64,000 nucleotides of DNA from Enterococcus dongliensis (lineage in GTDB: Bacteria; Bacillota; Bacilli; Lactobacillales; Enterococcaceae), in assembly GCF_005405225.1 (NCBI RefSeq), contig NZ_BJDQ01000007.1:54363-118362 (forward strand), read 5' to 3'. The notes beneath the pieces were generated by a model. The model did no database searches. It saw only the letters and a list, made by a program, of their open reading frames with translations, and was not told the DNA's origin. The position numbers and the translations under genes are program-made. Shown here one piece after another: positions 1 through 9,175 of this stretch; within the stretch, counting starts at the first letter, position 1, and every line of letters begins with the position of its first letter.

Positions 1-786
1 TTATTAGATACTGCCTATTCTTATGGCAATGGCCGCTCTGAAGAATTGATTGGTGAAGTCTTGCAAGAAGCTGCGTTTGATCGTTCCCGTGTGATTCTCG
101 CCACCAAAGCTGCACATGATAGCCAGCAACCTGGAAAATTTAATAATTCTCCCAAGTTTCTCCAACAAGCAGTAGAACATGCTCTCCAAAGACTCCAAAC
201 AGATTATATTGATATTTTCTATATTCATTTTCCAGATGAAATGACACCGAAAAATGAAGCCGTTGCTGCATTACAGCAATTAAAAGAAGCCGGGAAAATC
301 CGTGCTATCGGTGTTTCGAACTTTTCGTTGGAACAATTAAAAGAGGCCAATCAAGACGGCTATGTCGATATTGTGGAGGATCGATTCAGTTTAATCCATC
401 GCGAACATGAAAATGATTTATTTCCTTATCTAAAAGAAAATAAAATCAGCTTCGTTCCATACTACCCATTAGATTCTGGATTGTTGACAGGAAAATATGA
501 CAAAGAAACTCAGTTTGCTCCAAGTGATCTTCGCAGCAAAAATCCTGATTTCAAAGGAGCGCGTTTTAAAGCAATCATTACCAAAGTCAATCAATTAGAA
601 CCCATTGCTAGAGACTACGATGCTACCATTGCACAATTAGTTTTAGCTTGGTATTTGAAACACCCGCAAATCGATGTGGTAATTCCTGGCGCAAAACGAC
701 CAGATCAAGTTGCGGCAAATGCTAAAGCTGTTGATCTTCAATTAACAGTAGAGGACTTTGGCAAAATCGATCAACTATTCAAATAG
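1..786 (+). CDS. Aldo/keto reductase, 5' end cut by window edge
   Basis: The reading frame is open from base 1, so the gene starts outside the window; about 261 residues are visible. It is an NADPH-dependent aldo/keto reductase with a TIM-barrel fold. The visible part opens with [16 protein letters not shown], which holds the catalytic Asp and Tyr. The Lys follows in VILATKAA and the His in [11 protein letters not shown], completing the family tetrad. [10 protein letters not shown] and the late [12 protein letters not shown] cofactor-binding segment are also typical. The substrate cannot be told from sequence. A hairpin terminator follows directly. Its neighbour on the other strand is a 2-hydroxyacid dehydrogenase, and the two genes converge. 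Confidence 0.9.
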   Translation, partial: LLDTAYSYGNGRSEELIGEVLQEAAFDRSRVILATKAAHDSQQPGKFNNSPKFLQQAVEHALQRLQTDYIDIFYIHFPDEMTPKNEAVAALQQLKEAGKIRAIGVSNFSLEQLKEANQDGYVDIVEDRFSLIHREHENDLFPYLKENKISFVPYYPLDSGLLTGKYDKETQFAPSDLRSKNPDFKGARFKAIITKVNQLEPIARDYDATIAQLVLAWYLKHPQIDVVIPGAKRPDQVAANAKAVDLQLTVEDFGKIDQLFK

Positions 787-790
787 AAGA

Positions 791-870
791 AAAAACTGTG
801 ATTAGATGCCTCTCTTCAAAAGTTAGAAAGAAAACAAACCTTTGAAGCCTCTTCTAGTCACAGCTTTTTT
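791..870. terminator. Intrinsic terminator after the aldo/keto reductase
   Basis: An outer stem (ctgtgattaga with tctagtcacag, one G-T pair) encloses an inner stem (cttcaaa with tttgaag). A T-run follows on the plus strand and an A-run precedes it, so it may work in both directions between the convergent genes. Confidence 0.8.
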
Positions 871-897
871 ATAAACAATTAGGTGAGATTTGCCTAA

Positions 898-1869
898 CTA
901 ACTTTTCTTGTTCACCCTATTTTTATCTTCTCCTGCTAAAAATGCTTGAAGATTATCTACAGCAATTTGCATTAATCGTTCTCTTGTTTCCACAGATGCC
1001 CATGCGATATGAGGTGTAATAAAACAATTTTTCGCCTTCAATAACGGATTATCTTTACTCATAGGCTCTTGTGAAACAACGTCAACTCCTGCTGCATAAA
1101 TCTTTCCTTCATTTAAAGCTTTTGCTACAGCTGCTTCATCCAATAATCCGCCTCGAGCGGTATTCAAGATTATCACCCCTGTTTTCATCTGGCAGATGGC
1201 TTCATGGGCAATCATTTTAGTCGTCTCAGCCGTTTGAGGCACATGCAGACTGATGATATCCGCGTGTTGATACAATTCTTTTAAGCTGACTTGCTGTGCC
1301 CAGTTTACCTGTGCATGTTTTGGTCGATGATTCCAGTAGATGACTTTCATATTGAATGCATGAGCAATCTTGGCAACTGCTTGTGCGATAGCTCCATAAC
1401 CAATCAAGCCGAGAACTTTTCCTTGCAGTTCCATCAAAGGTTTTTTCCAATAAGTGAAATCTTTGTTATTTTGCCACTCGCCTTGATGAACCGAGGTGTT
1501 GTGCACACCCACTTGATTAACAATTTCTAGTAACAATGCAAACGTAAATTGAGCTACAGCATCTGTTCCATATGCTGGAATATTCGTCACTGGGATATTT
1601 CTTTTACTAGCAGCTGCAATATCTACCACATTGTACCCAGTAGCAAGCACTCCGATATATTTTAATTGTGGAACTGCCTGTAAGATTTCTTCATCGATCG
1701 GCGTTTTATTTGTCAAGATTACTTCGGCTTGGCCGATTCGATCAATAATTTCTTGTTTATTTGTGTAAGAAGTCCGTTCATAGACTGTTACTTCTCCAAA
1801 CCCACTCAACCCTTCCCAACTTAGATCTCCAGGATTCAACGCATAACCATCTAATACAACAATATTCAT
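898..1869 (-). CDS. D-2-hydroxyacid dehydrogenase (glycerate dehydrogenase / hydroxypyruvate reductase type)
   Basis: A 323-residue NAD(P)-dependent oxidoreductase of the D-isomer-specific 2-hydroxyacid dehydrogenase family. The substrate-binding half contains GVLATGYNVVDI. The Rossmann half has GLIGYGAIAQAVA (GxGxxA type). Catalytic elements are visible: Arg in NTARGGLLDE, Glu in SQEPM and His in ITPHIAW. It probably reduces hydroxypyruvate, glyoxylate or a similar 2-keto acid, but the substrate is not certain. An ATG six bases further upstream (1875) is possible. The chosen start is better spaced from the GAAGGTG ribosome-binding site. The proS terminator lies just upstream, so it is probably its own transcript. 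Confidence 0.88.
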   Translation of the reverse strand: MNIVVLDGYALNPGDLSWEGLSGFGEVTVYERTSYTNKQEIIDRIGQAEVILTNKTPIDEEILQAVPQLKYIGVLATGYNVVDIAAASKRNIPVTNIPAYGTDAVAQFTFALLLEIVNQVGVHNTSVHQGEWQNNKDFTYWKKPLMELQGKVLGLIGYGAIAQAVAKIAHAFNMKVIYWNHRPKHAQVNWAQQVSLKELYQHADIISLHVPQTAETTKMIAHEAICQMKTGVIILNTARGGLLDEAAVAKALNEGKIYAAGVDVVSQEPMSKDNPLLKAKNCFITPHIAWASVETRERLMQIAVDNLQAFLAGEDKNRVNKKS

Positions 1870-1939
1870 TGTCATTCACCTTCCCTTATAAAAACTATTC
1901 TACCAATTTTTTTAAGAGAGAAACAGTTTCGAATCCAAA

Positions 1940-1990
1940 CAAAAAACAAGCCTGAAACAATCAATCAAGTAAGATCAATCGTTTCAGACT
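1940..1990 (-). terminator. Intrinsic terminator downstream of proS
   Basis: On the minus strand CTGAAAC pairs with GTTTCAG, and the stem continues inward with about eight more pairs, including wobbles. It is followed by GGCTTGTTTTTT. It sits between proS and the dehydrogenase. Confidence 0.7.
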
Positions 1991-2010
1991 CTAAGAATAT
2001 AACCGCACAG

Positions 2011-2063
2011 ATCAACCATTGGGGAAATCAAATTCCCAACTATCCTGCTTACTGGTGGCTGAT
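2011..2063 (-). other. Structured 3' untranslated segment of proS mRNA
   Basis: Read on the minus strand, ATCAGCCA near 2063 can pair with TGGTTGAT near 2011, enclosing a second hairpin (TTGGGAA...TTCCCCAA). No T-run follows it and no open frame fits it. Function unknown. Confidence 0.35.
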
Positions 2064-2126
2064 TGATTAACAGTAGTGCAAAAAAATATTTAATACAATG
2101 GCGATGCTGCGGCGGACTTCCTCAAA

Positions 2127-3566
2127 TTAATAAGCACGTGCAATCCAAACAGTGTGTTTCGCTGGTTTTCCGCTGACGATATCAACTGTTTTTTCGACAG
2201 GTGGGTTAAATGGAATATTTCTTGTTGTGAAGCCAGTTTCTTCTTTAATCTTAGCTTCTGTTTCTTCAGTACCATCCCAACCGATTAAGACAAATCCTGG
2301 TGTTTCGCCAGATTCTTTCGCTTGAGCAATATGAGCTTTCAATTCATCTAGCGTATCAATATCGGTATGTTCATTTTCTTCGTAGCGTTTTTGTGCACTT
2401 TCAAATAAACGTTTTTGCATAACCGCTAATTGTTCAGTGATATATGCTTCAATACCTTCTAGTGAAACAGATTCTTTCTCCTCTAAATCACGCATTTTGA
2501 TGACCACTTGATTATTTTTCAAATCACGAGGACCAAATTCAACACGCAATGGTGCTCCTTTTAATTCCCATTCATTAAATTTGAACCCAGGTGTGTTATC
2601 CGTTTCATCGATTCGAACACGCAACCCTTGTTCTGCTAAAGATGCTTTCAATTCATGAAGTTTATCAAGGATTTCTGGTTGTTTTTGCCAAGGACCAACT
2701 GGGATTAAAACAACTTGAGTCGGTGCAACTTTTGGCGGCAATACCAAGCCTTGCTCGTCTCCGTGAACCATGATTAATGAACCAATCAACCGTGTTGAGA
2801 TTCCCCAAGAAGTAGTATAAGCATATTCATGTTCATTGTTCCGATTCAAGAATTTGATATCAAAAGCTTCTGCAAAATTTTGACCAAGGTAATGAGACGT
2901 TCCTGCTTGGACGGCTTTTCCGTCACGCATCATTGCCTCGACTGAATAGGTATCAACTGCACCAGCAAATCGCTCAGAAGGGGTTTTTTGTCCACGATAA
3001 ACGGGAATTGCTAATGTATCTTCAATCAAAGTAGCATAAGCTTCCAAGATTGACATAGTACGTTCGCGAGCACTTTCTTCGGATTCATGTGCAGTATGTC
3101 CTTCTTGCCATAAGAATTCAGAAGTCCGTAAGAACGGCATGGTTTTTTTCTCCCAACGGAAAACATTGGCCCATTGATTGATTTCATAAGGAAGATCTCG
3201 ATAAGAATTGATCCAGTTTGAAAATGCATCTCCAATCAATGTTTCTGAAGTTGGACGCAATGCATATGGTTCTTCTAATTCTTCATCGCCGACTTTTGTT
3301 AACCAAGGTAATTCTGGTGCAAATCCTTCAACGTGTTCTTCTTCTTTTTCTAGAAAATGTTTAGGGATCAGCATTGGGAAGTAGACATTACGGATATCTT
3401 GAGTCTTTAGGTATTTATTGAAGTCTTCTTGGATGTGTTCCCACAATTCCCAACCATCTGCTTTAAAAATAATACAGCCACGAACAGGGGAATAATCCAT
3501 TAGGTCAGCTTTTTGAATCGTTTGTAGATACCATTTTGAAAAATCTTCTTTTTGTAAATTTGTCAT
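2127..3566 (-). CDS. proS: Prolyl-tRNA synthetase, archaeal/eukaryotic type
   Basis: A 479-residue class II synthetase charging tRNA-Pro. It has motif 2 (FRWEKKTMPFLRTSEF followed by WQEGHTAH). It is short, lacks the roughly 180-residue editing insertion of the usual bacterial enzyme, and has a C-terminal zinc-binding-like extension ending in WIARAY, a terminal Tyr typical of the archaeal/eukaryotic type. Most lactobacillales carry the longer bacterial ProRS of about 570 residues, so this may be a second copy; this cannot be tested within the window. The start is 8 bases from AGGAGG. A T-box leader with a CCU specifier precedes it, so it should be induced when tRNA-Pro is uncharged. Confidence 0.95.
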   Translation of the reverse strand: MTNLQKEDFSKWYLQTIQKADLMDYSPVRGCIIFKADGWELWEHIQEDFNKYLKTQDIRNVYFPMLIPKHFLEKEEEHVEGFAPELPWLTKVGDEELEEPYALRPTSETLIGDAFSNWINSYRDLPYEINQWANVFRWEKKTMPFLRTSEFLWQEGHTAHESEESARERTMSILEAYATLIEDTLAIPVYRGQKTPSERFAGAVDTYSVEAMMRDGKAVQAGTSHYLGQNFAEAFDIKFLNRNNEHEYAYTTSWGISTRLIGSLIMVHGDEQGLVLPPKVAPTQVVLIPVGPWQKQPEILDKLHELKASLAEQGLRVRIDETDNTPGFKFNEWELKGAPLRVEFGPRDLKNNQVVIKMRDLEEKESVSLEGIEAYITEQLAVMQKRLFESAQKRYEENEHTDIDTLDELKAHIAQAKESGETPGFVLIGWDGTEETEAKIKEETGFTTRNIPFNPPVEKTVDIVSGKPAKHTVWIARAY

Positions 3567-3592
3567 TCATGCATCCTCCTAAAAATAAAAAT

Positions 3593-3828
3593 AAAAAAAC
3601 CGTTCCATCCCTACAATTGTAAGGACGAAACGGATAATTTCGCGGTACCACCTTGCTTGGTCAAACATTGTTGACCCAACTTTCAGCTCCAAATAACGCC
3701 AGAGTCGCGTGTTGTTTTCACAACAATCTTGTTTGGTAGGTTCATAAATCTCAGTGGGCATGTTGATCTTTCAGCCGGTGAATCAACTCTCTACTGCCGA
3801 TAAAATTTATTACTATTCCAAATGCTTA
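3593..3828 (-). promoter_or_regulatory. T-box leader, proline specifier (CCU)
   Basis: Read on the minus strand, the leader has stem I with a GGCTGAAAG apical segment and a specifier loop TATGAACCTACC. The specifier CCT is at 3738-3740 and is followed by A. The T-box bulge AAGGTGGTACCGCG lies near 3641-3655. A terminator stem (CCGTTTCGTCC...GGGATGGAACGG, then T7) lies at about 3594-3634. UGGU pairs with an ACCA acceptor end, as expected for tRNA-Pro with discriminator A. It should read through into proS when uncharged tRNA-Pro binds. Confidence 0.95.
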
Positions 3829-3833
3829 TCATC

Positions 3834-3862
3834 ATATTAAAGACTTCTCATCAAAATTGCAA
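3834..3862 (-). promoter_or_regulatory. Promoter of the proS T-box transcript
   Basis: TTGCAA (3857-3862) and TAATAT (complement of 3834-3839) are 17 bases apart on the minus strand, just upstream of the T-box stem I. Confidence 0.65.
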
Positions 3863-3881
3863 GCGTAAATTTCAATTTTTT

Positions 3882-4733
3882 CTAATCTTCTGGAACATAG
3901 CGTTCTTCTAAGCGGCTCATCCACCAACCTAGCGCCGCTCCTAAAACACATAAAACCGCACAGCCAAGAAATCCTAAAAAGCCGATACCACTGTAATTAG
4001 TTGGGATAATCATGACTGTTGAAGCAAAAACAATTCCTAAAATAAAATGATACATCGATGCATAAAAACGACCAAAGACCCAGTCCATTACTTTTGACAA
4101 ACTTAAGACCGTCACCAAGCCGCCAATGCCGATTGGGATGATCACTCCCATATCGATTGTTTTAAATCCATCAGCCATCGCTTTGTACATTCCCATATAA
4201 ACTAAGAAATTCGAAGGACTAAGACCGGGTACAATCAATCCTAACCCAATCAACGCTCCGGCAATCATCCAAGTAAAGAAGTTTTGATCAACGTGACCAA
4301 ATAGACTCGAGCCTTGCCACAAGAACCAAAAACCTACGACAAAACTGATGAGCAAAATAACAAAGTCTTTTGTTTCTCGACCTTTTTTCCCAGCTTCTTT
4401 CCATAACGCAGGTACCGTTCCGATAATACAGCCAACAAAGAACCATAAAATAATCGTTTCAAATTGTCCTAGTAAAAAACTCACAGCGAACGAAAGAACA
4501 AAAACTCCGGTCAATCCACCCAAGCCTACTGGAATAAAAAATAATACATTTTCTTTGAAATTTTTCGTAATATGAGCCAAAAATGAAATGATTCGCTCAT
4601 AAATACCAAATACTGCAGCTAAAGCTCCTCCACTGACCCCTGGTAAAATAAACCCAGAACCGATGAACATTCCTTTGACGAAACGTAAAATCCAGTCGCT
4701 TCTACTCGGCTGCGTAACTTTTTCGTTTTCCAT
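3882..4733 (-). CDS. DUF368 membrane protein (PopT-type polyprenyl-phosphate translocase family)
   Basis: A 283-residue polytopic membrane protein of the DUF368 family. The diagnostic N-terminal segment GMFIGSGFILPGVSGGALAA is followed by a related second half, IGLGLIVPGLSPSNFLVYMG. This gives the two inverted half-repeats, with about eight or more membrane spans. Members of this family and DedA proteins are known to recycle undecaprenyl phosphate across the membrane for wall synthesis. That role here is inferred from family membership. It ends in charged residues (MSRLEERYVPED). The T-box of proS lies upstream in the same direction, but the gap contains the proS promoter, so this gene is separate. 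Confidence 0.88.
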   Translation of the reverse strand: MENEKVTQPSRSDWILRFVKGMFIGSGFILPGVSGGALAAVFGIYERIISFLAHITKNFKENVLFFIPVGLGGLTGVFVLSFAVSFLLGQFETIILWFFVGCIIGTVPALWKEAGKKGRETKDFVILLISFVVGFWFLWQGSSLFGHVDQNFFTWMIAGALIGLGLIVPGLSPSNFLVYMGMYKAMADGFKTIDMGVIIPIGIGGLVTVLSLSKVMDWVFGRFYASMYHFILGIVFASTVMIIPTNYSGIGFLGFLGCAVLCVLGAALGWWMSRLEERYVPED

Positions 4734-4930
4734 AAAAAATAATCCTCGTCTTTCTTTTATATCTTAGCAAGTGTACCGATAAAAAGAAGTCGACGCAAGA
4801 CCCACTAAGGACGATACACCGAAAATTTAAAGAAACTTTTGATATTTTGCCAAATGACTTTTATAGATAACAACTAATTCACTTAGAAATAAGCATTCTT
4901 TAGCCATTGTAAAACCACCACTGCAACCGA

Positions 4931-5497
4931 TTACAGTTTTTCATAGACTGTTGCTAAATATGATTGACGTTCCTCTATACTTAATTTCTTTACTGAACCT
5001 AAATGATGCCAAGAAATATTACGCATCCCGATATCTGTTAATGTCGTAGTCAGCTGATGCTTATAACTACGCGTACAATGTTGCTCTAGACTTTCCATCG
5101 ATTGATCTGATGTAGTAAAAACAACAACTGAATCAATCGTCAACAACGGCTGGATCCCATTGCCGCCATCAAAAAAAGCAAATTCATTCAACAACACTTT
5201 GTCCAGAAAACCTTTTAAACTCGCCGGCGAACTATACGACCAAACAGGAAAAATCAAAACCAATTGCGTTGTTTCCCGCAATAAACTCATATAATGCAAA
5301 ACTAACGGATCCAAAACAGATCCTTGCTGATAAACCGCTAATTCTTCTGCCTTCATAACTGGATTGAACCCATCTTTATTCAAGTCAATCACTTGATAAA
5401 TTTTCTGATCCTGTTCCAGACCAGCAATCAACCGATTCAACATCTCGTGATTAAAGCTTTCCTTCCACGGATGATCGATAATCAATGTTGTTGTCAT
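4931..5497 (-). CDS. NAD(P)H-dependent oxidoreductase, flavodoxin-like fold
   Basis: A 188-residue protein of the NQO1/MdaB-like FMN/FAD reductase family. Typical segments are TLIIDHPWKESFNH at the N-terminus, LIFPVWSYSSPASLKGFLDKV (flavin-binding loop) in the middle and a C-terminal FTTSDQSMES region. It probably reduces quinones or other electrophiles; the substrate is unknown. The upstream region carries a perfect inverted repeat that could be an operator. Product class is fairly sure; the physiological role is not. Confidence 0.85.
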   Translation of the reverse strand: MTTTLIIDHPWKESFNHEMLNRLIAGLEQDQKIYQVIDLNKDGFNPVMKAEELAVYQQGSVLDPLVLHYMSLLRETTQLVLIFPVWSYSSPASLKGFLDKVLLNEFAFFDGGNGIQPLLTIDSVVVFTTSDQSMESLEQHCTRSYKHQLTTTLTDIGMRNISWHHLGSVKKLSIEERQSYLATVYEKL

Positions 5498-5568
5498 TTC
5501 AACTTCCCCTTACCCCTTTTTGTTAAAAATAGCACAACATCATTGCAATTAGATGTCAGTTTGATTTC

Positions 5569-5582
5569 AAACAAACTAAGAA
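5569..5582. promoter_or_regulatory. Inverted repeat upstream of the oxidoreductase
   Basis: GTTTGA-TT-TCAAAC is a perfect 6-bp inverted repeat about 75 bases upstream of the oxidoreductase start. It is a candidate operator for an unidentified regulator. Confidence 0.35.
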
Positions 5583-5696
5583 CAAGATAACATTGCATTT
5601 TTCATTAGAAATCTCAGCCAATCACAATACTAACAATTAAAGAACCCAGCAAGAAAAATGAGACTAATAATCTTTCTAAAACATAAAATTTATAGT

Positions 5697-5736
5697 AAAA
5701 AAAGAGTGTCAAACTTATCTAAAGTTCAACACTCCC
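5697..5736 (-). terminator. Terminator of ackA
   Basis: On the minus strand GAGTGTTGAAC pairs with GTTTGACACTC and is followed by seven T residues. It ends the ackA transcript. Confidence 0.85.
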
Positions 5737-5772
5737 ATACTAAATCAATTCATTAATCAAACAAAATTTCAC

Positions 5773-6969
5773 TTATTTACCCAAACGTTCTACGTCACGA
5801 GCAATCATTACTTCTTCATCTGTTGGGATAACATATACTTTGACCCGTGAGTTTTCAGTGGAAAGCTCTGCTTCTTTTCCGTGAGTATTTTTATTGATTT
5901 CTTCATCTATTTCAATACCAAACCAAGTCATGCGTTCTAAAACCATTTGACGGACAGGATCTGCGTTTTCACCAACACCAGCTGTGAAGACAATCGCATC
6001 GACGCCATCCATTACAGAAATGTATTGAGCGATATATTTACGGATTCGATCACAATAAATATCTAAAGCTAGCGCAGCATCTTCATTGCCTTCTTCTGCA
6101 CCACTTTCGATATCACGCATATCACTTGAGATTCCAGTTAAACCAAGAACGCCTGATTTTTTATTTAAAATATCAATCATTTCATTGATATTTGTGATCC
6201 CTGTTTTTTCCATCAAGTATGGCAATAACGATGCATCAATATCTCCTGAACGCGTTCCCATAGTAAGTCCTGCTAATGGAGTGAAGCCCATTGATGTATC
6301 CACAGATTTTCCGCCTTCAACAGCGGTGATTGAACCACCATTTCCGATGTGGGCTGTGATAATTTTTGTTTCTTCGATAGGTTTGCCTAATAGTTCTGCT
6401 GCACGTTCTGAAACATAGCGATGGCTTGTTCCATGGAAACCGTATTTGCGAGCAGCATATTTGTCGTAATATTCTTTTGGAATACTATACAAATAATTCG
6501 TTGCTGGCATTGACGCATGGAAAGAAGTATCAAAAACTGCCACGCTGACGATATTCGGTAAAATATGACGGAAGGCTTTGATTCCCATTGCATTAGCTGG
6601 ATTGTGCAGTGGTGCGAATTCGCTTAGTTCTTCGATTTTTGCTAATACATCGTCATCAATCAAAACAGAATCTTTGAAGTATTCGCCCCCAGCTACTACA
6701 CGGTGACCGACACCTGTGATTTCATCAAATGACGCAATGATTTTTAGATCAATCAATTGATCCAATAACATTTGAACCGCAACTTCATGGTCTTTTATAT
6801 CTAAAATTTGTTCAAATTTTTGTCCATCTCCATATTTGATCGTAAAGATCGAATCATTTAAACCGATTCGTTCAACGATTCCCTTTGCGATGACTGATTC
6901 TTCAGGCATTTGATAAAGTTGCCATTTTAGACTTGAACTACCGGCATTGATTGCAATTGTTTTTGACAT
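5773..6969 (-). CDS. ackA: Acetate kinase
   Basis: A 398-residue enzyme converting acetyl phosphate and ADP to acetate and ATP, the ATP-yielding last step of the phosphotransacetylase route. The N-terminal [17 protein letters not shown] carries the phosphate-binding Asn and Ser. The second signature appears as [12 protein letters not shown] in variant form ([12 protein letters not shown]). The ATP-binding [20 protein letters not shown] and the Arg in [10 protein letters not shown] are present, and the length matches the family. It follows the methyltransferase gene by 47 bases, an arrangement conserved downstream of comG in many lactobacillales and bacilli. A strong terminator follows. Confidence 0.97.
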   Translation of the reverse strand: MSKTIAINAGSSSLKWQLYQMPEESVIAKGIVERIGLNDSIFTIKYGDGQKFEQILDIKDHEVAVQMLLDQLIDLKIIASFDEITGVGHRVVAGGEYFKDSVLIDDDVLAKIEELSEFAPLHNPANAMGIKAFRHILPNIVSVAVFDTSFHASMPATNYLYSIPKEYYDKYAARKYGFHGTSHRYVSERAAELLGKPIEETKIITAHIGNGGSITAVEGGKSVDTSMGFTPLAGLTMGTRSGDIDASLLPYLMEKTGITNINEMIDILNKKSGVLGLTGISSDMRDIESGAEEGNEDAALALDIYCDRIRKYIAQYISVMDGVDAIVFTAGVGENADPVRQMVLERMTWFGIEIDEEINKNTHGKEAELSTENSRVKVYVIPTDEEVMIARDVERLGK

Positions 6970-7016
6970 GTTAACTCTCCTCTATAATTAAATTGCTGGT
7001 CGCTCATTAGAGCGGC

Positions 7017-8024
7017 TTATAAATTAGAAGACTTCCAGTCTTCGAATTTTTTGAAAAATTCTGTTACTTGGCTTGGATCTTTTAACGAAGGTAAATGAAC
7101 CAGTAAAACTTTTTCCGCTTGCTCTGCTGTTTCACCTGTTTTTTGCAACAGTAAAATACTTTTTCGTGAATGTTCTGATTTGAATAACTCATCTGGCAAT
7201 TGAATGATTCCTTGCAATAGCACATCCTTTTTCAACCATTTCTGTAATAAAGGACCTTGCTCTGTCTCAAGAAAATTACTTGGAACCAAAAATAAACCAA
7301 ATCCTGCTGGTTTGACATAATTCATAGCTTGCTCTAACAATAAATGATGCGCAAAACTGTGTTCCTTTTCAGAATGTGTCGTAAATTTCTTGGCTTGCTG
7401 ATCATTCGGATAATAACCAACCGGCAAATCACCGATTACATAATCAACAGGATCTACTAATAGATCTTGTAAACTATCTTGATGAAATAATTTGACCGTC
7501 TCACCCATTAATAAACTATCAGACGCCGCAATCGCAAGTAAGGTTTCATCATTATCTACACCGACTCCATTGACCGAATAATTGGCTGCTTGTAAATTAA
7601 TCAAGATGGTCAATAATAGATTTCCCATACCAACGGTAATATCTAAAATTTCCAAAGGTTGTTCTTTTTTCAGCGTCAACTGCTCAATCAAAAAGACAAA
7701 CAAAAAGCCGATACTATCTGGTGTCAGTTGATGATTGGGTTGTAAATTTTCATCTTTCGATCCTTTAAGCAACAACAATTGTGTTAATTTTCGCCAATCT
7801 TCTTTGCCTAATTCCAAAGATAATAACTCTTGATAAATGGCTTCAACTTTTGCGACAGTGGCTTCATCTGGCTGTTGATCAAGCACACGCACCTTCGCAT
7901 TATCAACTAAATTCTCTGTATTTTCGATGTACGCATCAAAAAAAGAAGTTCCTAATGATTGTTGCAATGTACTGATTGCTTCTCTCATCAAAGAAAACGC
8001 TGTCTCAATTTTTTCTGGATTCAT
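7017..8024 (-). CDS. Class I SAM-dependent methyltransferase, YtxK-like
   Basis: A 335-residue protein related to N6-adenine DNA methyltransferases (HsdM-like fold). The SAM-binding region is DITVGMGNLLLTIL. The catalytic-type motif IV appears as DLPVGYYP (a variant of NPPF/Y). There is no obvious target-recognition domain. Members sit between comG and ackA in many Firmicutes; their substrate is not established. A GTG 12 bases upstream is possible, but the ATG at 8024 follows GAGGTG with good spacing. It probably reads on from the comG operon, since no terminator is visible between them. Confidence 0.82.
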   Translation of the reverse strand: MNPEKIETAFSLMREAISTLQQSLGTSFFDAYIENTENLVDNAKVRVLDQQPDEATVAKVEAIYQELLSLELGKEDWRKLTQLLLLKGSKDENLQPNHQLTPDSIGFLFVFLIEQLTLKKEQPLEILDITVGMGNLLLTILINLQAANYSVNGVGVDNDETLLAIAASDSLLMGETVKLFHQDSLQDLLVDPVDYVIGDLPVGYYPNDQQAKKFTTHSEKEHSFAHHLLLEQAMNYVKPAGFGLFLVPSNFLETEQGPLLQKWLKKDVLLQGIIQLPDELFKSEHSRKSILLLQKTGETAEQAEKVLLVHLPSLKDPSQVTEFFKKFEDWKSSNL

Positions 8025-8189
8025 CTTGCACCTCACAAACTAATATAACACTCACGATACCTGTTCTATTTTAGCGAACATATTCCAATTAATCAATCGC
8101 TTTCTTTTTTTTATCATTGTTTTCCTAATTCAACCAAAAAGTCTTTTTTTCAATCTATTTCCCTTCATTCCCTCAAGCCCCAAGCTATA

Positions 8190-8510
8190 TCAGTCAAGTG
8201 AAGTTGATGTGCTAGTTTTTTCATAAAAATGATATGTTTTCTTTTTAATTTTCACAATTATCTTTAACTGTGTCGCTTCAGTTTCATAAGCCAATTCCCC
8301 TTTGTTAAACTTCCAGATGCCGTTATTCTTATGTAATTTAGGATATTCCGCTAAAAAAAGTTCTTTCGCAATTTTTGCCTGATACAATTGCTCGGTACGT
8401 ATCGCTAAGTCAACGGTTTGATGATAACTAGTCGTCACATTTAACAGTAAAAAACTAAATAAAAAAATAGCCATTAAGACGGAAAGCAATACTCCGCCTT
8501 GGCTATTCAA
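8190..8510 (-). CDS. comGG: Competence pseudopilus minor protein ComGG
   Basis: Last gene of the comG operon. With a TTG start at 8510 the protein has 106 residues and begins with a short polar stretch (NSQGG), then one membrane segment (VLLSVLMAIFLFSFLLL), the layout of ComGG-like minor pseudopilins. The TTG follows AAAGGGA by about ten bases and overlaps comGF by eight. A longer frame opens at 8591, but it would run deep into comGF. Sequence identity in this family is low, so the call rests mostly on position and topology. Confidence 0.65.
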   Translation of the reverse strand: MNSQGGVLLSVLMAIFLFSFLLLNVTTSYHQTVDLAIRTEQLYQAKIAKELFLAEYPKLHKNNGIWKFNKGELAYETEATQLKIIVKIKKKTYHFYEKTSTSTSLD

Positions 8511-8916
8511 AAATCCACGTTCCCTTTTTTTGTTTTCCGTCAGTAAAAGTAACGCTAAAATCCACGCCATGATTGTTCTCTTGACAAACAAATTGTTTCA
8601 CTCCTGTCAATAATGGTTGATAGCCATTAGATTGGCTTTTGATTATTTTGTCTTGCTGCTTCTTGATAACCACTGATTTTTTATCAACTGTTTTTGTCCA
8701 AATTTCTCGTGAAGTCGTTTGTTCATACTGAAGAGTTGCCATTTCATTATCCAGCTGCAGCAAGAAAATCTCCCACTCCAATTGATGATAGCCGCTCAAG
8801 CCTTGTTCTATTTTATGGATATGCGTAATCAAACTAGATAAAAGCAAAAGAAGACCACTAAGCATCAGCAGTGCAACCAAGCATTCCATCAAAGTAAAGC
8901 CATTATTTTTTAACAA
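8503..8916 (-). CDS. comGF: Competence pseudopilin ComGF
   Basis: A 137-residue prepilin-like protein, counted from a TTG codon at 8916 preceded by AAGGAG. It has a type IV prepilin N-terminus: NNGFTLMECLVALLMLSG, with Gly before the cleavage site, Phe at +1 and Glu at +5. A periplasmic-side ComGF domain follows. It should be a minor subunit of the DNA-uptake pseudopilus, processed by ComC. It overlaps comGE by 14 bases and comGG by 8, so translation is probably coupled. Confidence 0.8.
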   Translation of the reverse strand: MLKNNGFTLMECLVALLMLSGLLLLLSSLITHIHKIEQGLSGYHQLEWEIFLLQLDNEMATLQYEQTTSREIWTKTVDKKSVVIKKQQDKIIKSQSNGYQPLLTGVKQFVCQENNHGVDFSVTFTDGKQKKGTWIFE

Positions 8917-9175
8917 TTGTGATCGCTCCTTGCTGATTAAATGCTTTTCCTTCCTCGAATGAAATATCAATCTGCGAATGGCTGGACTTTACTGAATGCA
9001 AGCGACAGCGACGCGTTTCAGTATAAAGATCGCGATAATGTTTCAATGTCATCAGTCGCTGCTGGCTTTCTTGCTGCATCTTATTTGTCACTTCTAAATA
9101 ACTTGAGACGATTATTAATAAGATCGCCAGACTGATCAAACTTTCCAACAAAATATAACCATTACTTTTTCTCAA
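8903..9175 (-). CDS. comGE: Competence pseudopilin ComGE
   Basis: About 90 residues from a TTG at 9175; a GTG at 9184 is the alternative but lies too close to the AGGA ribosome-binding site. The N-terminus, RKSNGYILLESLISLAILLI, is a prepilin-like signal with Glu at the +5 position and a membrane helix. It sits between comGD and comGF and overlaps both. Expected to be a minor pseudopilin of the competence apparatus. Identity is inferred from the motif and from gene order. Confidence 0.75.
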   Translation of the reverse strand: MRKSNGYILLESLISLAILLIIVSSYLEVTNKMQQESQQRLMTLKHYRDLYTETRRCRLHSVKSSHSQIDISFEEGKAFNQQGAITIVKK

